From NCBI RefSeq assembly GCF_900115345.1, contig NZ_FOWC01000016.1, positions 1-64,000 of the forward strand: DNA of 64,000 nucleotides, read 5' to 3'. Source of the stretch: Amycolatopsis rubida. GTDB taxonomy: Bacteria; Actinomycetota; Actinomycetes; Mycobacteriales; Pseudonocardiaceae. Below, piece after piece: positions 59,335-64,000 of this stretch. Every line of letters starts with the position of its first letter. Position 1 is the stretch's first letter. The notes below the pieces were generated by a model. It ran no database searches, was not told the DNA's origin, and saw only the letters and a program-made list of their open reading frames with translations. Position numbers and translations under genes: made by a program.

Positions 59335-61149
59335 GTGAACCGGACTCATCGACCACCCGGGCGGCCGTCCCGATCCCGCGGACCCGCATTGATCGCGCTG
59401 GCCCTGCTCGCCGCGGCCGGGCTCGCCGTGCCCGCCGCCGCGGCCCCAGCGTCCGCGCAGGCGGGCTGCACCGGCCAGTCCGACCAGCCGGACTTCGGGC
59501 CGAACGTGCACATTTTCGACCCGGGAATGCCCTCCTCGACGATCCAGGCTCAGCTGGACAAGGACTTCGAGGCGCAGAAGGACACGCAGGCCGCGCAGTT
59601 CGGCTCGGGCCGCGTCGCGCACCTGTTCAAACCGGGCTCCTACGCGGTGCACGACAACGTCGGCTTCTACACCTCCGTCGCCGGGCTCGGGCAGAACCCG
59701 GACGACGTCCAGATCAACGGCGACATCACCGTGGACGCCTTCAACGAGTCGGACCAGGGTTCCGCCTTGCAGAACTTCTGGCGTTCGGCGGAGAACATGG
59801 CCGTCACGCCCTCCAACGGCAGCGACCGGTGGGCGGTGTCGCAGGCCGCGCCGTTCCGCCGGATGGACATCAAGGGCGGACTGCAGCTGTTCCCCGCCAG
59901 CTACGGCTACGCGAGCGGCGGCTACGTCGCCGACACCCGCGTGTCCGGGCAGGCCGCGTCCGTCTCGCAGCAGCAGTGGTACACGCGGGATTCGGCGCTG
60001 GGCAGCTGGGACGGCGGCGTGTGGAACATGGTCTTCTCCGGGACCACTGGCGCGCCGGCCAATTCGTTCCCGAACCCGCCGGAAACGACGCTCGACTCCA
60101 CACCGGTGTCGCGCGACGTGCCGTACCTGTACGTGGACGACGGCGGCAACTACCGCGTCTTCCTGCCGTCCCTGCGCACGAACGCTTCCGGGCCGAGCTG
60201 GGCGAACGGCGGCACCCCCGGCGATTCCGTCCCGATGAGCCAGTTCCGCGTCGTGAAGCCCGGCGACACCGCGGAGAGCATCAACAGCTCCCTCGACTCC
60301 GGCTGCAACCTGTTCTTCACCCCTGGCGCCTACCACCTCGACCAGACGCTGAACGTGACCCGGCCGGGCACGACGGTGCTCGGCATCGGCTATCCGACGC
60401 TGATCCCGGACAACGGCGTCGACGCGATGCACGTGTCCGATGTGGACGGTGTGCGGGTGAAGGGCCTGCTGTTCGACGCGGGAACCCAGAATTCGCAGGC
60501 GCTGCTGACCGTCGGCGAAAGCGGCAAGCACACGAGCCACGCGGCGAATCCGACGTCGCTGCAGGACGTCTTCTTCCGCGTCGGCGGCGATCTGGCCGGC
60601 AAGGCGACCACCAGCCTGGCGGTGAACAGCGACGACACGATCGTCGACCACGTCTGGGCGTGGCGCGCCGACCACGGCAACAGCGGCACCGTCGGCTGGA
60701 CCACGAACACCGCCGACACCGGCGTGCTCGTCAACGGCGACAACGTGACCGCGACCGGGCTGTTCGTGGAGCATTACCAGAAGTTCCAGGTCGTGTGGAA
60801 CGGCCAGGACGGGAAGACGATCTTCTTCCAGAACGAAATGCCCTACGACGTCCCGGACCAGGGCTCGTGGAATTCCGCGCCCGGCACCGCCGGGTACGCC
60901 GCGTACAAGGTCGGCCCGGACGTGAAGTCGCACGAAGCGTGGGGCTTGGGCAGCTACTGCTTCTTCGACACCAACCCGGCGGTTTCGAGCTACCACGCGT
61001 TCGAAGTGCCGGACAACGGCGGGGTGAAGCTGCACAGCCTGCTCACGGTGTCGCTGAACCACCGCGGCACGATCACCCACGTCGTGAACGACACGGGCGA
61101 CGTGACCCCGGACGGCACCAAACCGGTCAACGTCCCGAACTATCCGTAG
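59335..61149 (+). CDS. Secreted beta-helix (GH55/pectate-lyase-like) protein
   Basis: A 604-aa exported protein. Signal peptide with a twin-Arg-free basic start and hydrophobic core ALIALALLAAAGLAVPAAAA, cleaved near residue 42. The body resembles actinomycete proteins annotated as adenylyl cyclase-like or coagulation-factor-5/8-associated: VHIFDPGMPSSTIQAQLD, HLFKPGSYAVHDNVGFYTSV, FWRSAENMAV, WAVSQAAPFRRMDI, FTPGAYHLDQTLNVTRPGTT. These repeats suggest two right-handed beta-helix halves like GH55 glucanases. No catalytic residues can be assigned with confidence; polysaccharide binding or cleavage is likely. GTG 59335 follows GGAGG. Confidence 0.8.
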   Translation: MNRTHRPPGRPSRSRGPALIALALLAAAGLAVPAAAAPASAQAGCTGQSDQPDFGPNVHIFDPGMPSSTIQAQLDKDFEAQKDTQAAQFGSGRVAHLFKPGSYAVHDNVGFYTSVAGLGQNPDDVQINGDITVDAFNESDQGSALQNFWRSAENMAVTPSNGSDRWAVSQAAPFRRMDIKGGLQLFPASYGYASGGYVADTRVSGQAASVSQQQWYTRDSALGSWDGGVWNMVFSGTTGAPANSFPNPPETTLDSTPVSRDVPYLYVDDGGNYRVFLPSLRTNASGPSWANGGTPGDSVPMSQFRVVKPGDTAESINSSLDSGCNLFFTPGAYHLDQTLNVTRPGTTVLGIGYPTLIPDNGVDAMHVSDVDGVRVKGLLFDAGTQNSQALLTVGESGKHTSHAANPTSLQDVFFRVGGDLAGKATTSLAVNSDDTIVDHVWAWRADHGNSGTVGWTTNTADTGVLVNGDNVTATGLFVEHYQKFQVVWNGQDGKTIFFQNEMPYDVPDQGSWNSAPGTAGYAAYKVGPDVKSHEAWGLGSYCFFDTNPAVSSYHAFEVPDNGGVKLHSLLTVSLNHRGTITHVVNDTGDVTPDGTKPVNVPNYP

Positions 61150-61174
61150 CCCGGTCTGGCGCCGGGTCTCCACG

Positions 61175-61227
61175 TCGGTGAAGGGCTCCTTGAGGGAGCC
61201 TGATTCCCTCAAGGAGCCCTTCACCGA
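61175..61227. terminator. Hairpin repeat, copy 5, 23-bp perfect stem
   Basis: The 23 bases at 61175-61197 (core GTGAAGGGCTCCTTGAGGGA) pair perfectly with 61205-61227 around a 7-base loop. It fills the gap between the convergent beta-helix and SDR genes, so it serves as a bidirectional terminator. Best-preserved copy of the family in the window. Confidence 0.75.
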
Positions 61228-61242
61228 CCGGGACCCCGCGCC

Positions 61243-62085
61243 TCAGTCCAGCGCGGTGGCCCGGCTGACCTTCTCCCAGGAGTCGAGATCCTGGGTCAGC
61301 GCGGCGATTTTGCCGCGGATCGCGTCCACCGCGTCGCCGCCGAGCGCGAGCCGCAGCGGTGCGTCGGGCGCGTCCACCGCGCGCAGGATCGCCTCCGCTG
61401 CCTTCGCCGGATCGCCGGGTTGCGTTCCGTCCATCCCCTCGATCGCGGCGCGGGTGGCCGCGGTCGATTCGGTGTAGGCGTCGATCTTGCCGGAGCGGTG
61501 CATCGCCGTGCCGCCGAACGACGTCCGGAACGCGCCCGGCTCCACGATAAGCACCTTGACCCCGAGCGGCGTGACCTCCGCCGCGAGCGCCTCGGACAGG
61601 CCCTCCAGGGCGAATTTCGCCGCGCAGTAGGCCCCGAACGCGGGCGGCGCGAGCAGTCCGCCCATCGAGCTCATCTGCACGATCGTGCCGCTCCCCTGTT
61701 CCCGCAACAGCGGGACGACGGCCTTGGTCATCGCGACCGCGCCGAAGAACATCACCTCCAGCACCGCGCGCAGGTCGGGCAGCGTCAGTTCCTCCACCGC
61801 GCCGACCGTGCCGTGGCCGGCGTTGTTGACCAGCACGTCGATCCGGCCGAACTCGTCCAGCGCGGTCCGCACCGCGGCGTCGATCCGGGCCGGGTCGGTG
61901 ACGTCCAGCGCGGCGGTGCGCACCCGGTCCCCGCCTGACGCGACGAGGTCGTCGAGCGTCTCCGGTGTGCGGGCGGTCGCGAGGACCCGGTCCCCCGCCG
62001 CCAGCGCGGCCCGGGCGAGTTCGCGGCCGAAGCCGCTTGAGCACCCGGTGATCAGCCAGACGCGGCCGTCGGTTTCCTTGGTCAT
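61243..62085 (-). CDS. SDR-family oxidoreductase
   Basis: A 280-aa short-chain dehydrogenase. Cofactor motif TGCSSGFG (residues 13-20), Arg in ATARTPETL suggesting NADP, NNAG in VLVNNAGHG, Ser in QMSSMGG, Tyr/Lys in YCAAKFALE, then PGAFRTSF. This pattern is common in the retinol-dehydrogenase-like group next to LysR or TetR regulators. ATG 62085. Divergent from a LysR gene 97 bases away. Confidence 0.9.
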   Translation of the reverse strand: MTKETDGRVWLITGCSSGFGRELARAALAAGDRVLATARTPETLDDLVASGGDRVRTAALDVTDPARIDAAVRTALDEFGRIDVLVNNAGHGTVGAVEELTLPDLRAVLEVMFFGAVAMTKAVVPLLREQGSGTIVQMSSMGGLLAPPAFGAYCAAKFALEGLSEALAAEVTPLGVKVLIVEPGAFRTSFGGTAMHRSGKIDAYTESTAATRAAIEGMDGTQPGDPAKAAEAILRAVDAPDAPLRLALGGDAVDAIRGKIAALTQDLDSWEKVSRATALD

Positions 62086-62142
62086 TGAGCAGTCCCTCCA
62101 GTGGTTCTTCCGGCTCCGATCGTGGCGCGCGCCTGCCGGGGT

Positions 62143-62166
62143 CCGCCAACACCGGTTCGCTGGCGG
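62143..62166. promoter_or_regulatory. Possible LysR-binding inverted repeat
   Basis: CCGCCA and TGGCGG, 12 bases apart, lie in the SDR/LysR divergent gap, ending 16 bases before the LysR start. Position fits a LysR site; the sequence lacks a clear T-N11-A core. Confidence 0.35.
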
Positions 62167-62182
62167 GCTACAGTCTCAGCCT

Positions 62183-63079
62183 GTGACCCCTGAGCTGCGG
62201 CAGCTGCGCTACTTCCTCGCCGTCGCCGAGACAACGAGCTTCACGCGCGCGGCAGCGGCCCTGCACATCGCGCAGCAGTCCCTCTCGCAGCAGATTTCCG
62301 TGCTGGAACGCCAGCTCGGCGCGCAGCTCTTCGACCGCGACGCCCGCGGCACCCGGCTCACCCCGGTCGGCGAGCTCTTCCTGCCCGAAGCGCGCGCGGT
62401 GCTCGCCCGCGCCGACGCCGCGGTGGCGACGGTCGCTCGCGCGGTCCGCGGCGAGATCGGCACCTTGCGGCTGGCTTTCCTTGCCAGCACCGCGAATTAC
62501 CTGCTGCCACCGGTGGTGCGCGCGGTGCGGGAACAGCTCCCGGAACTGACCGTCACGACCGCGGAAGTCTCGATCGCGGAGCTCGTCGACGGTGTCCTGG
62601 ACGGCCGCTTCGACGCTGGCTTCACCCGCCCGCCGCTGGTCGGCGGTCTGGCGACGCACATCCTGCTGACCGAGGAGGTCTGCGCGGTGCTGCCCGCAGG
62701 CCATCGGCTGGCCGGCCGTTCGGCGCTGCGCCTGGCCGACCTCGCGGACGAGCCATGGGTGCTGACGCCGCGTGCGTCCTGGGATCCCTGGCACCGCAAG
62801 TACGACGCCGATTTCGCCGCGGCCGGGTTCACCCCGGACGTCGTGCAGCGCACCGCGACCGTGCAGGGCTTGCTGGGGCTGGTCGCGGCCGGGGTCGGCG
62901 TGACGCGGCTGGCGCGATCAGCGCACAGCCTGCGCCGCACCGGTGTGGTGTTCGTGCCGCTGGAGGGCGAATCCGCGCGCACCGTCGTCGTGTGGCGCGC
63001 GGACGGCCCGCGCCCGGCCGCGCTGCTGGACGTGGCGACCCGCCTGGCCGAGACGACGGATCTTTCCGGCGCGGGCTGA
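62183..63079 (+). CDS. LysR-family transcriptional regulator
   Basis: A 298-aa regulator. N-terminal helix-turn-helix: LRQLRYFLAVAETTSFTRAA, ALHIAQQSLSQQISVLERQL, LFDRDARGTRLTPVGELF (residues about 5-63). The effector domain follows with two Rossmann-like halves (LRLAFLASTANYLLPPVVRA, LGLVAAGVGVTRLAR). GTG 62183 starts just at the family's usual N-terminus; no ribosome site is visible, so the message may be leaderless. It probably activates the divergent SDR gene. Confidence 0.9.
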   Translation: MTPELRQLRYFLAVAETTSFTRAAAALHIAQQSLSQQISVLERQLGAQLFDRDARGTRLTPVGELFLPEARAVLARADAAVATVARAVRGEIGTLRLAFLASTANYLLPPVVRAVREQLPELTVTTAEVSIAELVDGVLDGRFDAGFTRPPLVGGLATHILLTEEVCAVLPAGHRLAGRSALRLADLADEPWVLTPRASWDPWHRKYDADFAAAGFTPDVVQRTATVQGLLGLVAAGVGVTRLARSAHSLRRTGVVFVPLEGESARTVVVWRADGPRPAALLDVATRLAETTDLSGAG

Positions 63080-63098
63080 TCCCGCGCCGGAAAGCGCG

Positions 63099-64000
63099 TC
63101 AGCCCCTGCCCTCGCGACGGTCCAGGTCCAGGGTCCGCATTTGCTGCGCGAGCGCCTTTTCCTCCATTTCCTTCATCTCCGCGCGCTTCTCGGCGGAAAT
63201 GGGTGTCTCGCCGTCGTATTTGCGCAGCTCCGGCGGGTCGTAATCGCCGTTCTGCCACCGCTGCCACGTCGGGTCGTTCTTGTCCTTCGGGGCTTGGAAT
63301 CCCCATTTGTCGAGCAGTTCGTCGGCGGTTCCCTGCGGGTATTGGCCGGTCTGACGCTGTTCGTAGGCCAGATGCGCCTCGGCCCGGCCGCCCGCGGTGA
63401 GCGGGTCGGTGCGCGCGAAGGACTCCCCGTTCTTGACCATGTCGTCGTACTCCTTGGTGCCCGGAGCGGGGTTGTACGGCATGCCCTTGCCGGTGCCGTA
63501 CATCTCGTCGACCATGTGCTGGTAGGAGTCCTTGGACCCGCGCAGGTACTTCTGCTCCTCGTCGAAGTCGCTGAGGTCCTTTTTGAGCTTGGCGTCGTTG
63601 CCGTTTTCGATTTCGCTGCGGTGCTCAGTGAGGTAGTCGCGGCGTTCCTGTTCGGCCTTCGCGTCCTCGGCCCGCTGTTTGTAAGCGGCGGCCGAATCCT
63701 CCCGTTGCTTGTCGGTGTTCTCGATCCGGTGCCGCACTTCGGAACCGTCCGGGTAATGCTCGCCGGGGACCCGTTCGGTTTTGTTCCCGTAGGTGTGGAT
63801 GCCGTGTTTCGGGTCGTGGAAATCCGGATGGTGAACGTGGTTCGGGTCGTCGCCGTGGTAGACCTTTTCCTGCGGGCTCAGATAGGTGTTGTGCGGCTGG
63901 CGGCCCGGCACCTGATAGGTCGGCCGGGTGTACTTGCCGTCCATGTGCGCGTAGCCCATCTGGTTGAGCTGCAGCAGATCCGACGTGTCCTTGCGCTCGT
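63099..64000 (-). CDS. C-terminal part of a highly hydrophilic protein (runs off right edge)
   Basis: At least 300 codons are open from the right edge to the stop at 63099, so only the C-terminus is seen. The protein is extremely polar: many Asp, Glu, Lys, Arg, His, Gly and Tyr, few hydrophobic runs. A His/Asp-rich stretch (YHGDDPNHVHHPDFHDPKHG) is followed by a long Glu/Lys/Arg/Gln-rich helical region (about 110 residues, likely coiled coil, DAKAEQERRDYLTEHRSEIE) and a tail ending LDLDRREGRG. Such composition is seen in C-terminal regions of large secreted WXG100/polymorphic-toxin-type proteins, but I recognise no toxin domain. Confidence 0.65.
   Translation of the reverse strand, partial: ERKDTSDLLQLNQMGYAHMDGKYTRPTYQVPGRQPHNTYLSPQEKVYHGDDPNHVHHPDFHDPKHGIHTYGNKTERVPGEHYPDGSEVRHRIENTDKQREDSAAAYKQRAEDAKAEQERRDYLTEHRSEIENGNDAKLKKDLSDFDEEQKYLRGSKDSYQHMVDEMYGTGKGMPYNPAPGTKEYDDMVKNGESFARTDPLTAGGRAEAHLAYEQRQTGQYPQGTADELLDKWGFQAPKDKNDPTWQRWQNGDYDPPELRKYDGETPISAEKRAEMKEMEEKALAQQMRTLDLDRREGRG

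Noticed and set aside
1..64000. CRISPR arrays, rRNA genes, phage or plasmid modules, polyketide or NRPS genes
   Set aside because: No regularly spaced repeats, rRNA signatures, capsid/portal/replication genes or modular synthase motifs were seen.

Overview
The window is about 70% G+C and reads as the chromosome of an actinomycete of the Pseudonocardiaceae, most like Amycolatopsis. The grounds are the codon use, frequent GTG/TTG starts, ATGA/GTGA start-stop overlaps, and a family of intergenic hairpins built on GTGAGGGG...CCCCTCAC. The genus is an inference from memory of such genomes. Apart from one partial transposase at the left edge there is no phage or plasmid backbone. Most of the window is metabolic and regulatory accessory DNA, with several decayed genes.

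Layout. 0-3.2 kb: end of an IS701-like transposase, an OmpR-type two-component pair, and a decayed hydrolase. 3.2-10.5 kb: a marR-MFS operon with an operator inside its promoter, then an IclR-flanked four-gene operon (DUF1177 protein, NCS1-type permease, M20 peptidase, peptidase E). 10.6-15.5 kb: a zinc uptake locus of the Azt type (divergent ATPase; permease, two AztD-like lipoproteins and the AztC binding protein) with a Zur-like box in the divergent promoter. 15.6-18.1 kb: two tandem tRNA-like RNAs directly upstream of a 760-aa protein of unknown function, which I regard as the most unusual feature of the window. 18.2-24.0 kb: dehalogenase-like hydrolase, decayed quinone oxidoreductase with its TetR and an intact operator, ClC chloride transporter, SLC13/ArsB-type permease plus a CBS protein. 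24.2-28.5 kb: a dormancy/hypoxia-flavoured patch (Rv1733c-like frameshifted gene, Acg-like nitroreductase, a chimeric ackA/xfp remnant, a DUF308 membrane protein) with two identical DosR-like boxes. 28.5-34.5 kb: CoA ligase, acyl-CoA dehydrogenase, MFS and beta-lactamase-fold hydrolase in one overlapping operon, with a divergent TetR.

35.2-52.1 kb: a large catabolic island. It holds an alpha/beta hydrolase, a TetR, a peptide/nickel-type ABC importer (with a permease-ATPase fusion), an O-methyltransferase-like protein, two paralogous aldo/keto reductases, an SDR, an amidohydrolase, a zinc alcohol dehydrogenase, two tandem HSL-type esterases and an MFS exporter. Five near-identical boxes (TCTACGNNYGTMGAC) stand in front of five transcription starts here, so the island looks like one regulon: import of a solute, hydrolysis and redox trimming, and efflux. 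The substrate cannot be read from the sequence.

52-64 kb: acetyltransferase and membrane protein, a diiron oxygenase plus FprB-type ferredoxin/NADPH reductase pair (as in mycobacteria), a GntR-arginase-family pair, a GH25 secreted lysozyme, a secreted beta-helix-type protein, a divergent SDR/LysR pair, and the C-terminal part of a very hydrophilic protein that runs off the right edge.
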